A stretch of DNA of 64,000 nt from Qipengyuania vulgaris (GCA_000756795.1 CCSI01000001.1:186001-250000); one strand, 5' to 3'; shown: positions 24,662 to 34,884, counted from the first letter of the stretch. Notes: generated from the sequence alone by a model not told the origin. Numbers and translations: made by a program.

Positions 24662-25975
24662 GTGTTACTGGCTAAGATGCCAGCGGTCAGCGCAGGTCGT
24701 AGCTTCGTCCATCGGTTGCGTTTTGAATTCGCTTTCGTAATCGTCGTAGGGGTTTTCTTGCCTTCTCTTTTGGCGCTCAGCTTTAATGCTGACGCGCTTT
24801 TGGTCGCGCTCGACCTTGCCAAGTCCGTTCCGCTGACGTCAGGCAGCGCAATTTCAAATTCCTTCTTTGGCGCGTTCGCATGCGCGGTCGCTACTCTGCT
24901 AGTCCTGCGTAAGTTCCGCCAATACCCGGGTACCGCCATTGCTGCATCGATCCTGCCGGTTCTGGCATCGTTTTATGCCGGATTTCTCGGCCTCGTTATT
25001 ACGCTGCGTCTCGAGTATTCGAATGCCATCCTCGTGCTTTCGTTCGTACTTACGCTCATTGCGCGTTACGCTATCGAGACCCTTTGGCGCAGCAATGGGC
25101 TGCTTTTCTGCGTCGTGCCGGGCGGCAAGGTCGATCGCATTCGCACTCTCGTGCGCGTGCCCGTGTTCGACCTTCACGAGCCACGCCTAGAGACGCTTCC
25201 GCGCGGCCCTCTTATTGCCGACCTACACGCCGATCTCGAGCCTGAATGGGAGCGATTGATTGCGGAGGCGGCGATTGCTGGGCGTCCGGTCTACCACTAC
25301 CGTCAGGTGTGGGAAACCGAAACGGGCAGGGTTCAGATCACCCACCTGTCGGAAAACAGCTTCGGGGCGCTCGTTCCGAGCATGATCTACCAGAAGCTAA
25401 AGCGCACCGTGGACCTGCTTGCGTCGATCCTGGTGCTTCCCATCGTCCTGCCGCTCATGGCGATTACCGCGATCCTCATCAAGCTCGATAGCCGGGGCTC
25501 AGTGTTCTTTTTCCAGCGCCGTATGGGGTTCCGCGGCAAGGTCTTCAACGTCGTGAAGTTCCGCACGATGACCGAAGCGAATGACGGCGAAGACCGGGAG
25601 AAGTCGGTTACACTCACTGACGACCAGCGCATTACGAGAATTGGCCGCTTCCTGCGCAAGACCCGTCTCGATGAGCTACCGCAGATTGTAAACATTGTGC
25701 GTGGCGAGATGAGCTGGATTGGACCTCGCCCAGAGGCCGTGAGCCTTTCTGCGTGGTATGAGGCCGAGATTCCGTTTTATCGCTATCGCCACATTGTTCG
25801 TCCGGGAATCACCGGGTGGGCGCAGGTTAATCAGGGCCACGTCGCATCGCTCGACGAAGTAGATGATAAGCTCCAGTACGACTTCTACTACATCAAGCAC
25901 CTTTCGTACTGGCTCGACATCGTCATAGCGCTGCGCACATTACGCGTGGTCCTTTCAGGCTTCGGGGCAAAGTAA
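24662..25975 (+). CDS. Initiating undecaprenyl-phosphate sugar transferase
   Basis: 437 residues starting at GTG. Four or five N-terminal TM helices, a variable middle, then the polyprenyl phosphosugar transferase domain from about residue 240: KRTVDLLASILVLPIVLPLM re-entrant helix, FFQRRMGFRGKVFNVVKFRT, LRKTRLDELPQIVNIVRGEM, SWIGPRPEA. It transfers the first sugar phosphate to undecaprenyl phosphate on the cytoplasmic face, the committed step. First gene of the plus-strand operon that supplies the remaining EPS functions. Confidence 0.92.
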   Translation: MLLAKMPAVSAGRSFVHRLRFEFAFVIVVGVFLPSLLALSFNADALLVALDLAKSVPLTSGSAISNSFFGAFACAVATLLVLRKFRQYPGTAIAASILPVLASFYAGFLGLVITLRLEYSNAILVLSFVLTLIARYAIETLWRSNGLLFCVVPGGKVDRIRTLVRVPVFDLHEPRLETLPRGPLIADLHADLEPEWERLIAEAAIAGRPVYHYRQVWETETGRVQITHLSENSFGALVPSMIYQKLKRTVDLLASILVLPIVLPLMAITAILIKLDSRGSVFFFQRRMGFRGKVFNVVKFRTMTEANDGEDREKSVTLTDDQRITRIGRFLRKTRLDELPQIVNIVRGEMSWIGPRPEAVSLSAWYEAEIPFYRYRHIVRPGITGWAQVNQGHVASLDEVDDKLQYDFYYIKHLSYWLDIVIALRTLRVVLSGFGAK

Positions 25976-26113
25976 GCCGATGTGTCGAGGTCACCATCTA
26001 TTCGTTGTTAATGCGCAGGGTCTCTTCGGGTCGTCTCCGGTGATCTGCGCGGCGGCGCTTGGGTCGCTCCCAAGTCGTCTAGGCGCCGCCAAAAATTTCG
26101 AGCGTATTTTTCC

Positions 26114-26635
26114 GTGAGCTCTGGTTTTCCTTCAAATACGGGCAACACGCGCTGGTTTGCTGCACAAGTGAAGCCGCGCCAGGAGAAGCTCGCAATCAGC
26201 CATCTTGAGCGGCAGGGCTTCGTGACCCATTGTCCGTTGGTTGGTCGCTGCAAACTTATCGCCAAAAAGCCTACGTTGGTTCGCGAGCCGCTCTTTCCGG
26301 GCTATGTTTTTGTAGAACTGGGCAGCCGGGACCGTTGGCGCTCGATCAACGGCACGATCGGCGTTCTTCGGCTGGTGACCTTTGGCAACGCGCCGGCTGC
26401 GGTACCGGCGGGCTTCGTCGAACGTCTATTGGTGCTTGCCGATGAAGACGGGCACGTGGCATTCGAGGAGGACCTCAGGCTAGGCGATAACGTGCGCGTC
26501 ATTGGTGGGCCCTTCGACGACCTGTGCGGTTCGCTGGCTGGAATTACCAGCGGTGAGCGCGTCGTGGTGCTGCTGCGACTTCTATCGGGCGAGACCCGCG
26601 TGACGCTGCCCCGCGCCCAACTTGTGGCGGCCTGA
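26114..26635 (+). CDS. NusG/RfaH-like antitermination factor
   Basis: 173 residues, GTG start. The NGN domain is at 10-110 (RWFAAQVKPRQEKLAISHLE, EPLFPGYVFVELG), then a KOW domain (DNVRVIGGPFDDLCGSLAGI). Lineage-specific NusG paralogues of this kind, RfaH- or LoaP-like, bind RNA polymerase and let it read through long polysaccharide operons. It is encoded second in the operon it would serve. Main cellular NusG is expected elsewhere with rpl genes, so this is a specialised copy. Confidence 0.88.
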   Translation: MSSGFPSNTGNTRWFAAQVKPRQEKLAISHLERQGFVTHCPLVGRCKLIAKKPTLVREPLFPGYVFVELGSRDRWRSINGTIGVLRLVTFGNAPAAVPAGFVERLLVLADEDGHVAFEEDLRLGDNVRVIGGPFDDLCGSLAGITSGERVVVLLRLLSGETRVTLPRAQLVAA

Positions 26636-26824
26636 CCACACTCGTCGAAACATCCTGAATTATGCGCAAGGCGCGGTTGACCCCATGTCAGCTAAGCCAT
26701 ATCCAAATGTTCAGATTTGAACGTGGGGTCGCTTCCCCGTTTTTGATCATAGGCACTGTCCGAGGAGTGATTCTCGTGCAGTGCGGTAGCCGTGCAGACC
26801 AGTACACCCCAGGAACCTAGTGAT

Positions 26825-27163
26825 ATGCTTACCGAGCGCGATGCGCTCGATTGCGAGATCCTTTACCTGCTCGCGAGCGAGCCCGAGTTAACCCAGCGCG
26901 AGCTTGCGCGGAGGATGGGGGTTAGTCTCGGGCGCACGAATTACTGCCTCAAGGCGCTTGCCGGCCGGGGCTGGCTCAAGCTCGAGCGTTTCCGCGGGGC
27001 GAAGGCCAAGGCGCGCTATGTCTATGCGCTTACGCCCGGGGGGCTGGTGCAGCGCAGCCGGATGGCGGGCAGGTTCCTGGCGAAAAAGCGCGCCGAGTAT
27101 GACTACGTGAAGGCGCAGATCGCGCTGGTCGAGCGCGACCTCGATGAGCGGGCGGGGCGGTGA
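26825..27163 (+). CDS. MarR-family EPS-associated transcriptional regulator
   Basis: 112 residues from MLTERDALDCEILYLLASEP. Winged helix: ELTQRELARRMGVSLGRTNY, LKALAGRGWLKLERF, then ALTPGGLVQRSRMAGRFLAK. This matches the EPS-associated MarR type that accompanies a NusG-like gene at the head of such loci. An in-frame GTG 33 bases upstream is an alternative start. It ends with a basic helix (ALVERDLDERAGR). Probably controls the operon or its promoter. Confidence 0.85.
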   Translation: MLTERDALDCEILYLLASEPELTQRELARRMGVSLGRTNYCLKALAGRGWLKLERFRGAKAKARYVYALTPGGLVQRSRMAGRFLAKKRAEYDYVKAQIALVERDLDERAGR

Positions 27164-27171
27164 GTGTGTTT

Positions 27172-27315
27172 GTCTGCGCTACCGCTTCGCTTCTTGAGCG
27201 CAATCCGGCCTCAAGCAGCCGCAAGGCGGTAGGCCAAAAACCAGGCCTCAAGCAGCCGCAAGGCGGTAGGCCAGACAAGGACCTTGTCTGCGCTATCGCT
27301 TCGCTACTTGAGCGC
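27172..27315. repeat. Cluster of palindromic repeats (A1-B1-B2-A2)
   Basis: Two copies of a 30-base unit (27172-27201 and 27286-27315, GTCTGCGCTACCGCTTCGCT type, one difference each half) flank two tandem copies of GGCCTCAAGCAGCCGCAAGG-CGGTAGGCCA (27207-27236, 27244-27273). A and B are related as inverted forms (CTACCGC...TTGAG against CTCAA...GCGGTAG), so the cluster can fold into large stem loops. REP-like mobile palindromes, between the regulator and the sulfotransferase. Confidence 0.85.
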
Positions 27316-27442
27316 GGCTCGGTGTTATCGCGCGTGGCATTCGTGACGCAATCAGCACCTTCACCTGAAGCTCAGTAAGGCTGACAGTCTACTTATTTGG
27401 CGCTCACGAGGGTGATGCTTGAAAATGGATGGGTAATCCCAA

Positions 27443-28159
27443 ATGAAGAGATATATTCGTGAATTATTAAAGCAATATCTGCCATCGGCAACCGATCCCA
27501 TCATAGTGGCAAGTATGGGCCGTTCAGGTTCGACATTGGTCTATGAGGCTTTGTGCGAAGGGATGCTAAGGGCCCGATTTCGCTTCGCGCATGAAAGGCT
27601 GCGAGGTTTGGTTCGCGATACAGCTTGGAATCTTGCTGAAGCGAATTTCAGGAATGGAAGAATCTATAAAACGCACGATTTCGCGCGGCATCTCAACGCC
27701 AATCCCAAACTTAAAGCGGTCTTCCTATTTGGATCGGCATCGGCCGCCGCCCGAAGTGTCATAAATTGTCGTAGTACATATGGCGACAACTGGATTGCGA
27801 GTCACTTTCGGCACTTAGCCGCAAAAGGCGAATTGTCTGAAGTGCCTCACAAGGATGTGCTCCGATTCCAAGAGCAACTAGATAGTTGGCTTGAGAATGA
27901 TCGGGTACCAACTCTTTCGCTAAGATACGAAGATCTCTGGCTACCGGAGAGCCTTGCTGAGCTCTCGAAATTTGTTGGATTCGAAGTTAAATTTCCGGCC
28001 CGCCGAGCGCGCGAGAGCTCGCAGGCAAATTTGGGCGACTCAGAGGGTGAAATACAGCGAACCTATCATCAATTGGATCAACGGATACTTAGCCTGCCGT
28101 CCATAATTCCCAATGAGCTTGCGCAGAAATATTTAACAACGATTTCAAAAAAGATTTGA
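27443..28159 (+). CDS. Sulfotransferase-like protein
   Basis: 238 residues. The PAPS 5'-phosphosulfate loop is visible near residue 25 (IIVASMGRSGSTLVYEAL). Later segments fit the fold (GRIYKTHDFARHL, LKAVFLFGSASAAARSVINC, TLSLRYEDLWLPESLAELSK with the Glu-Asp-Leu that ends the family core). It would put sulfate from PAPS on a sugar of the polymer or of an intermediate. It lies directly before wzx (no gap). AT-richer than the mannose genes, as EPS-specific genes often are. Confidence 0.72.
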   Translation: MKRYIRELLKQYLPSATDPIIVASMGRSGSTLVYEALCEGMLRARFRFAHERLRGLVRDTAWNLAEANFRNGRIYKTHDFARHLNANPKLKAVFLFGSASAAARSVINCRSTYGDNWIASHFRHLAAKGELSEVPHKDVLRFQEQLDSWLENDRVPTLSLRYEDLWLPESLAELSKFVGFEVKFPARRARESSQANLGDSEGEIQRTYHQLDQRILSLPSIIPNELAQKYLTTISKKI

Positions 28160-29545
28160 ATGAGATCTAGGATAAACCGACTCCTATCATATCTTGGGAG
28201 GCCGCACCTCTCTATTGCGCTAGATTCGATCTATGTAATGTTGGGTCGGATACTAGCAATTGTCTTTGGTTTTGTAATGACGGTCGTTGTTGCGAGGGTC
28301 TATGGACCCGAAGCAACTGGCCTGCTGGCGTTGATCAACTCATCGGGCATCATTTTCGGGACCATAACTTCCCTTGGCCTGGGAACCTATCTCGTCAAGC
28401 AACTCAGTATCTATTCATTGCATCACGATTGGGGGCGGGCTCGCGACACTTTCTCGCGAGCTTTTGCTGTTTCTCTGGTCTTCGCAATGCTCGCTTTGCT
28501 TCCTACCGTCGCAATTTTGTCAAGCCGCTTTCCGGCATTCGCAGACCAGCATTTTGCATTATCGGTTCTCTACATCGTTGCGATCCTGATTGGGCGGAAT
28601 ATTTTGACGCTATCATTCGACGCAAGTCGCGGATTGCTCTCCACCGCAAGATTCTCGGCGCTGTTTGCGGCTCCGAGCTTCCTTGGATCTCTTCTTCTTA
28701 TTCTCGCAGCTAGTTTCGGACTTAAGCACGAAATGACACCACTAGCCGCACTCGCGGTTGGCATTTGCCTTACCTCGATTTTGTCATGGATTGCTGTTTC
28801 AAAGATTCTTTCATCACCGTCGAAGAATGTTCTGTCGGCGGAAGAACTATCCGAACGTTCCCAAAATCCGCCATTAGGCTTGATACGCATAGGGCTGCCG
28901 TTTCTAGTGGCCAACGGAGCGGCCCTTCTCGTAACTGAGGGTCACATAGTAGTTGCTGGGTTTTTGCTCTCCGCAGGCGACTTGGGAATCTACTCTGCTT
29001 CTGCTCGGATTGCCGTCGTCGGTGGCTTCGTGCTTACTTCGATCGTATACGTTGCTCAGAAAGATATCGCTCGACTAACAAATTTAGAAAATATCGATGA
29101 GCTGGTCATTTATACGCGACGAGCGAGTCTTTTGGTATCAGGCCTATCATTTCCTTTAATATTAACAATCTTCCTCTTTCGAGAAGATATCGTTAACCTA
29201 ATATTTGGTCCACCATTCGCCGATGCGGCATCTATCCTCTCGGTTCTATTGGTAGGTCAAATATCACAGGCCCTTTTCGGGATCACCAACCCTTACCTAA
29301 CGATGACTGGCTCGCAAATTCTATTGTCGCGGGTCGTTGGCATAGCGGCAGTTCTTGCAGTGTCGCTTACTCTTCTCTTGACGCCGGTTTTGGGAGTACT
29401 TGGGCCGGCCGTCGCATTGGTCGTTGCTCAATTCTTTTGGGGCGTTACCAACCTTGCGTTAATACGTTTGCGAGATGGATTCTGGCTTCTGTGGTATCCA
29501 AGCTTGCATCTGTTTTCATGGAAATTGCGAGACCATGGGCGCTAA
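28160..29545 (+). CDS. wzx: Wzx-type polysaccharide repeat-unit flippase
   Basis: 461 residues with about 12 hydrophobic helices of the MVF/oligosaccharide-flippase superfamily: AIVFGFVMTVVVARVYGPEA near the N-terminus, LGLGTYLVKQLS, and AALLVTEGHIVVAGFLLSAG in the second half. It moves undecaprenyl-linked repeat units to the periplasmic face for polymerisation. Begins at the base after the sulfotransferase stop and overlaps the polymerase gene by 11 bases. Confidence 0.9.
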   Translation: MRSRINRLLSYLGRPHLSIALDSIYVMLGRILAIVFGFVMTVVVARVYGPEATGLLALINSSGIIFGTITSLGLGTYLVKQLSIYSLHHDWGRARDTFSRAFAVSLVFAMLALLPTVAILSSRFPAFADQHFALSVLYIVAILIGRNILTLSFDASRGLLSTARFSALFAAPSFLGSLLLILAASFGLKHEMTPLAALAVGICLTSILSWIAVSKILSSPSKNVLSAEELSERSQNPPLGLIRIGLPFLVANGAALLVTEGHIVVAGFLLSAGDLGIYSASARIAVVGGFVLTSIVYVAQKDIARLTNLENIDELVIYTRRASLLVSGLSFPLILTIFLFREDIVNLIFGPPFADAASILSVLLVGQISQALFGITNPYLTMTGSQILLSRVVGIAAVLAVSLTLLLTPVLGVLGPAVALVVAQFFWGVTNLALIRLRDGFWLLWYPSLHLFSWKLRDHGR

Positions 29546-30929
29546 AGCTGTGAAATATCCACGTGCGGATCATGTGCCGAGCATTGATTATGCTTTCACG
29601 CTACTCGTAATATGTGTCTCGGGTAACATCGCGTTCACCACTGGCGCATGGTTTCGGCAAGAAATTTTACTCATCCTTTCCCTAGTATTTGCTTTATATA
29701 GAGTAAAAGCTACGCATTCGTATATAGGCGTGCCTTTCGTAATTGGCGTTATTGGATGCTACATCTTTATAAGCATTTGGCAAAGTGTTTCGCTTGGGCA
29801 TTTGGCGATTATTACGATTACGGGGTTTGTCGTTAAGCTCATCATCGCAGCAGCCGTGGTCTCTGCTACTAAGAGCTTTAGATATGTGTTTGTGCGATCG
29901 ATGGTCTGGATTGCTTCCATGGGCTTGATTTTTCACACGATGAGTATTGGCGCAACTCTTGTTGGCGTCGATGTTCTTGAAGCAGCACGCCCTGTTGCTG
30001 ACATAGTCGGCGCTCAGCCGGAAGGTGTGAATGAGCGTGTAAACATTCTGTTTCATACCTTTATGAGCGGCGAGCACGCCTTCAGAAATGCAGGCCTTTT
30101 CTGGGAGCCTGGTGCACTGGCGGGATATATACTAGCCGCCCTTGCGATCTTGTCTACGCTTACGCGCCAACTCGAAGAGACGGTGGTAAGGCGTTGGCGG
30201 AACTTGCTTGCAATTGGGGTGCTGTCGACGCTTTCGACAACTGGATACATCATCCTTCCTCTTGCGCTGCTGGCAGTCCAGCTATCGAAAACCGGCATCG
30301 ATCGCGACCCCATCGGCGGGGCTCTTCTAATAATTTCTTCTATAATCTTAATTTTGCCGGTTGGTTTCTATGCGTGGGAGCTCGACTTTCTCGGACCGAA
30401 GATTCTAGAGTTGTATACCCGTGCTATTAATGAAGAGCCTGGTTGGCACCTGTCCCGCTTCGGTTCCATAATTTTTGACTGGCAGTATATCCAAACGCGC
30501 CCGCTTTTCGGCTGGGGGCAGTCATTGGCGACCCAATTTGCATTACACCCCTATCTAGATCGATATGCCTTGGGGAACGGCCTCACCGGATTTGTTCGAC
30601 AAATGGGGTTGGTTGGAATCTCGACTTTTCTGTTCGCACTCTGGCATGGCTTGCGTTTTATAGCTACCAGTGGCCTAAATAGATTCTTAGTCTTCGCGAT
30701 TATAGTTGCAGTACTCAATGGCCAATACTTCCTTGGCTATCCGATATTTTTAGCCTTTCACTTTCTTTCTTTGGAGAAAGTGACACCGAATAGAATACAT
30801 GACCAGAAGCGGCGGAATGCTTTGTTTCGCCACATGGGTAGATCAATGCCCCTGCGCCCGAATGCAAGTGCGAAAAAGACATTCGGTTTGAGAAGTTTGC
30901 CCAAAGAATATCGGTCGTATCCGAGGTAA
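29535..30929 (+). CDS. wzy: Wzy-like polymerase (Wzy-like 2)
   Basis: 464 residues, about 11 TM helices. The family loop reads FRNAGLFWEPGALAGYILAA and, later, SIIFDWQYIQTRPLFGWGQS. Begins MGAKAVKYPRADHVPSIDYA at an ATG inside the wzx 3' end. It is the likely repeat-unit polymerase because it lies beside wzx; the other Wzy-like protein is beside wza. AT-rich and divergent, as usual for polymerases specific to one glycan. Confidence 0.82.
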   Translation: MGAKAVKYPRADHVPSIDYAFTLLVICVSGNIAFTTGAWFRQEILLILSLVFALYRVKATHSYIGVPFVIGVIGCYIFISIWQSVSLGHLAIITITGFVVKLIIAAAVVSATKSFRYVFVRSMVWIASMGLIFHTMSIGATLVGVDVLEAARPVADIVGAQPEGVNERVNILFHTFMSGEHAFRNAGLFWEPGALAGYILAALAILSTLTRQLEETVVRRWRNLLAIGVLSTLSTTGYIILPLALLAVQLSKTGIDRDPIGGALLIISSIILILPVGFYAWELDFLGPKILELYTRAINEEPGWHLSRFGSIIFDWQYIQTRPLFGWGQSLATQFALHPYLDRYALGNGLTGFVRQMGLVGISTFLFALWHGLRFIATSGLNRFLVFAIIVAVLNGQYFLGYPIFLAFHFLSLEKVTPNRIHDQKRRNALFRHMGRSMPLRPNASAKKTFGLRSLPKEYRSYPR

Positions 30930-30931
30930 TT

Positions 30932-31843
30932 TTGAGAAACACACCTAAGATTTCTGTTGTAACCGCTTGCTACAATGCGGCGGACTTTATCGAGCACACG
31001 ATCAATTCGGTCTTACAGCAGAGATACGATAACATCGAATACATCATCATTGATGGAGGATCGACGGACGGCACTTGCGCAATAATTGAACGATACGGTA
31101 GTAATATAGATTATTTCGTGTCCGAGCCTGACTCCGGTCAGTATTCAGCAATTCAAAAGGGCTTTAGTCAAGCCACAGGCGATGTGTTTTGTTGGCTCAA
31201 CGCGGATGATATCTTGATGCCGTGGGCATTGGACGTTGTTGGTGCCATTTTTCACGATCATCCCGGCGTCGAATGGATCACAGGGACCCCTGCTTTTTTG
31301 GACAAGGCTGGCCATCTAACCGAGTTGTATAGTGCGACTGCAGCATATCCTCGAGATTACATCAAAAACGGATGGTATGACCGTCAACATGGTGGTTTCC
31401 TTCAGCAGGAGAATATGTTTTGGCGCCGCTCACTATGGGAGAAAAGTGGGGGGCTTGACTGCGCCTATCGGTTGGCGGCCGACTATGAATTGTGGTGCAA
31501 GTTTGCTCAACACGCCTCACTGATTCCAGTGACCGTTCCTTTGGCAGCCTTTCGTCGGTTGCCTGGCGTGCAAAGGTCTTCTCTCGATGCGGAGGCCTAT
31601 GACAATGAAGTTTCCCGTGCACGTCTGCAGTTCCAGCGCGTTCCCATATTATGGCGATTTCTGAGTGGGCTCGGCGATATAGCTAGGGGTTTCGCAAGGC
31701 TGATAAGGATCAAGAAAGCGCCAATTCTAACGTACGAGCAGTCGACGAACTCTTGGATCTATTTAGAGAGTTACCGATCGATCTCTCGACATTCATTGTC
31801 TGGCCTATTTCTTGAGTTCGCTAGAAGGAAAAGAAAAGTATAG
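30932..31843 (+). CDS. Family 2 glycosyltransferase
   Basis: 303 residues, TTG start (MRNTPKISVVTACYNAADFI). GT-A fold: EYIIIDGGSTDGT nucleotide-binding loop, SGQYSAIQKGFSQATGD, and the metal-binding DxD region WLNADD near residue 90. The acceptor region RQHGGFLQQENMFWRRSLWE is typical of WcaA-like transferases. It adds one sugar to the lipid-linked repeat on the cytoplasmic side. Starts 2 bases after the polymerase stop. Confidence 0.88.
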   Translation: MRNTPKISVVTACYNAADFIEHTINSVLQQRYDNIEYIIIDGGSTDGTCAIIERYGSNIDYFVSEPDSGQYSAIQKGFSQATGDVFCWLNADDILMPWALDVVGAIFHDHPGVEWITGTPAFLDKAGHLTELYSATAAYPRDYIKNGWYDRQHGGFLQQENMFWRRSLWEKSGGLDCAYRLAADYELWCKFAQHASLIPVTVPLAAFRRLPGVQRSSLDAEAYDNEVSRARLQFQRVPILWRFLSGLGDIARGFARLIRIKKAPILTYEQSTNSWIYLESYRSISRHSLSGLFLEFARRKRKV

Positions 31844-31990
31844 CTTTTGAAAGCCGAGGAGTATTCGTGTCGATTCCTCGTGCAATGCCTAAGTGGCATT
31901 TTGATCGTAGACACAAGTTGTACTTCTCCCGTCGTCCTCGTGTCCGATGCCTTATTTGGGTCGGATGAATATATTCCTGAAAAGAAATCT

Positions 31991-32746
31991 ATGAGCATCA
32001 ATATTCTCGGCTATCGCGTTTCAACCGCGAGTGTTTCACAATGCGCAGATGAAATGGTGGCGGCTTCGAGATCCGGCAAACGCCAATGTTTGACGTTTGG
32101 GTGCCTCAATCCGCACTCCTACGTCGTAGCCAAAAAGGATCCGCTGTTCTCAGAGGCACTTAGAGCAATGGATTGGCTGGTACCTGATGGCGTGGGCGTT
32201 ATCATTGGGGCCAAAATTTTGGGAAATCGCGGGCTGGAGCGTGTTACCGGTCCAGATGTGATGGAAGCAGTCTTATGCCGCTTGAACCAGGAAGGTGGCT
32301 CGGTCTTTTTCTTGGGATCTTCTCTAGAGACACTCAAGAGAATCGAAAAGAGAATAAGCCGCGAGTACCCTTTGGTGCGCTTGTCGGGAACTTTTTCGCC
32401 TCCGTTCAAGGAACAGTTTTCAGCAACTGAAAACGATGAAATGGTTTCTCGCGTGAATGAGGCCAGTCCAGACATATTATGGGTTGGCCTGACGGCACCA
32501 AAGCAAGAGAAGTGGCTCTTCGAAAATCGGAACCAATTGAACGTCGGAGCTGCTGGAGCGGTTGGCGCAGCGTTCGATTTCTATTCGGGCCACGTGAAGC
32601 GTTCACCTCCATTCTTTCGAGCTCTCGGTTTAGAATGGTTGCCGCGTTTACTGCGGCAGCCACGGCGTCTCTGGCGGCGGACTGTGATTTCTGCGCCGGC
32701 CTTCCTTTTTGATGTGGTTATTTCATCTTTTCGTAGACTTGCATGA
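31991..32746 (+). CDS. WecG/TagA/CpsF-family glycosyltransferase (GT26)
   Basis: 251 residues from [20 protein letters not shown]. Family motifs: [52 protein letters not shown] and [18 protein letters not shown]. The C-terminal basic membrane-binding helix ([16 protein letters not shown]) is present. It transfers a sugar to a lipid-linked intermediate, probably a late step. The frame is open 144 bases upstream, but the family N-terminus begins at 31991. Confidence 0.9.
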   Translation: MSINILGYRVSTASVSQCADEMVAASRSGKRQCLTFGCLNPHSYVVAKKDPLFSEALRAMDWLVPDGVGVIIGAKILGNRGLERVTGPDVMEAVLCRLNQEGGSVFFLGSSLETLKRIEKRISREYPLVRLSGTFSPPFKEQFSATENDEMVSRVNEASPDILWVGLTAPKQEKWLFENRNQLNVGAAGAVGAAFDFYSGHVKRSPPFFRALGLEWLPRLLRQPRRLWRRTVISAPAFLFDVVISSFRRLA

Positions 32747-32774
32747 GTATACGAAATTGTTGCGGAGCAGTTAC

Positions 32775-33893
32775 ATGAAGAAAGCAATTATTACCGGCAT
32801 TACCGGTCAAGATGGCTCTTACTTGGCAGAATTTCTTTTAAAGAAAGGCTACGAGGTCCATGGGATCAAGCGACGGGCATCGTCCTTTAACACACAGCGG
32901 ATCGACCACATCTACCAGGATCCTCACGAGCCTAATCCGAAGCTCAAGTTGCACTATGGTGATTTGACGGACAGTTCGAACCTTACTCGGATCATCCAGC
33001 AGGTTCAGCCCGACGAAATTTACAACCTCGGTGCTCAGTCGCATGTCGCGGTAAGCTTCGAAGCGCCTGAATACACCGCCGATGTTGACGCAATGGGCAC
33101 ACTGCGTGTTCTCGAAGCCATCCGTTTTCTGGGCCTTGCAAAAAAGACCCGGTTCTACCAGGCATCGACTTCCGAACTGTATGGTTTGGTGCAAGAAACG
33201 CCCCAGCGTGAGACCACGCCCTTCTACCCGCGCTCGCCCTATGCGGCTGCCAAGCTCTACGCTTATTGGATAGCGGTAAACTATCGCGAGGCCTACGGGA
33301 TGTATGCCTGCAATGGCATTCTGTTTAATCACGAGAGCCCGCGTCGCGGTGAGACCTTCGTGACCCGCAAGATTACCCGCGGCCTCGCGAACATCAGTCA
33401 GGGCCTCGAAGACTGTCTCTACATGGGCAACATGGACGCGCTGCGCGATTGGGGCCACGCCAAGGACTACGTCCGCATGCAGTGGATGATGCTTCAGCAG
33501 GACAAGCCCGAAGACTTCGTGATCGCGACCGGCAAGCAGTACTCGGTTCGCGAATTCATCAGCTGGTCAGCGGAAGAGCTCGGTATCACGCTACGCTTCG
33601 AGGGCGAGGGCGTCGACGAAGTCGCGATCGTCGATCAGATCAAGACTGATATGCCCGTCGCAGTTCAGCCGGGCGATACGATTGTGCGGGTCGACCCGCG
33701 CTACTTCCGCCCGGCGGAGGTCGAGACCCTGCTCGGCGATCCTACGAAAGCCCGCGAACTGCTTGGTTGGGAACCTGAGATCACCGCACGCGAAATGTGC
33801 GCCGAGATGGTCGCCGTAGACCTCGAGGACGCTCGTCGCCACGCCTTCCTCAAGGAAAACGGCTTCGCCGTTCCGATCAGCGCCGAGAACTGA
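32775..33893 (+). CDS. gmd: GDP-mannose 4,6-dehydratase
   Basis: 372 residues. NADP-binding [20 protein letters not shown] and the RR motif of the family ([16 protein letters not shown]). Catalytic Ser/Thr and Tyr-x3-Lys are in [10 protein letters not shown] and [12 protein letters not shown]. It converts GDP-mannose to GDP-4-keto-6-deoxymannose, the first step to GDP-L-fucose or GDP-rhamnose. It is followed 7 bases later by the fucose synthase gene. Confidence 0.95.
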   Translation: MKKAIITGITGQDGSYLAEFLLKKGYEVHGIKRRASSFNTQRIDHIYQDPHEPNPKLKLHYGDLTDSSNLTRIIQQVQPDEIYNLGAQSHVAVSFEAPEYTADVDAMGTLRVLEAIRFLGLAKKTRFYQASTSELYGLVQETPQRETTPFYPRSPYAAAKLYAYWIAVNYREAYGMYACNGILFNHESPRRGETFVTRKITRGLANISQGLEDCLYMGNMDALRDWGHAKDYVRMQWMMLQQDKPEDFVIATGKQYSVREFISWSAEELGITLRFEGEGVDEVAIVDQIKTDMPVAVQPGDTIVRVDPRYFRPAEVETLLGDPTKARELLGWEPEITAREMCAEMVAVDLEDARRHAFLKENGFAVPISAEN

Positions 33894-33900
33894 GGCCGAC

Positions 33901-34884
33901 ATGATGAAGGTATTTCTTGCAGGCCATCGCGGGATGGTGGGCAGCGCGATCCTGCGACAGCTCAATCAGCAGCTGGACAACGGCAAGCAGTTCGAGCTCC
34001 TCACCCGAAAGCGTGCTGAACTCGACCTCACCGACCAATCACAGGTGCGTGAGTTCTTCCAGTCCGAGCGGCCGGATGTGGTGATCCTCGCTGCGGCCAA
34101 GGTCGGGGGTATCCACGCAAACAACGAGTATCCGGCTGACTTCATCTACGAGAACCTCATGATGGAGGCGAACGTCATTCACCAGGCGTTTGAGGCCGGG
34201 GTGATGCGCCTCCTGTTTCTCGGGTCCTCCTGCATATATCCCAAGAACGCGCCGCAGCCGATGACCGAGGATGCGCTGCTGACCGGGACGCTCGAGCCCA
34301 CCAACGAGCCCTATGCGATAGCGAAGATTGCCGGGATCAAGCTCTGCGAGAGCTACAACAGGCAGCATGACACGGATTACCGTTCGGTCATGCCAACCAA
34401 CCTCTATGGACCCGGCGACAACTTCCATCCCGAGAACAGTCACGTCCTCCCCGCGCTCATCCGGCGCTTCCACGAGGCGGCGCAGGAAGGACAACACGAG
34501 GTCGTGATCTGGGGGACCGGTACGCCGCGGCGCGAATTCCTCCATGTCGACGACATGGCCGCGGCTTCGCTGTTCCTTCTCGGCCTCGACCGTGAGACCT
34601 ACGAAGCCAATACGGCTCCGATGCTCAGCCACATTAACGTCGGCAGCGGTGAGGATATCTCCATCATCGACCTGGCGCGCCTCGTCGCCAAGGTAACCGG
34701 CTTCGAAGGCCAGATCCTGATCGATCCGACAAAACCCGATGGGACGATGCGTAAGCTCATGGATGTGAGCAGGCTTGATAACATGGGCTGGCGCGCGAGC
34801 ATCGATCTCGAAGACGGCATCGCCCAGACTTATCGGTGGTTCCTTGAAAACCAGTCGGAGCTCAGGGGAAGCGGCGAGCAGTGA
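33901..34884 (+). CDS. fcl: GDP-L-fucose synthase
   Basis: 327 residues. NADP site [15 protein letters not shown], the [20 protein letters not shown] region, catalytic Ser and Tyr-x3-Lys ([20 protein letters not shown] and [19 protein letters not shown]). It epimerises and reduces GDP-4-keto-6-deoxymannose to GDP-L-fucose. With gmd it shows that the polymer contains L-fucose. Length is the family norm. Confidence 0.95.
   Translation: MMKVFLAGHRGMVGSAILRQLNQQLDNGKQFELLTRKRAELDLTDQSQVREFFQSERPDVVILAAAKVGGIHANNEYPADFIYENLMMEANVIHQAFEAGVMRLLFLGSSCIYPKNAPQPMTEDALLTGTLEPTNEPYAIAKIAGIKLCESYNRQHDTDYRSVMPTNLYGPGDNFHPENSHVLPALIRRFHEAAQEGQHEVVIWGTGTPRREFLHVDDMAAASLFLLGLDRETYEANTAPMLSHINVGSGEDISIIDLARLVAKVTGFEGQILIDPTKPDGTMRKLMDVSRLDNMGWRASIDLEDGIAQTYRWFLENQSELRGSGEQ

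Noticed and set aside
27172..27315. CRISPR array
   Set aside because: Repeats are palindromic relatives in A-B-B-A order with 7-base or shorter spacers, not regular repeats with unique spacers; no cas genes seen.
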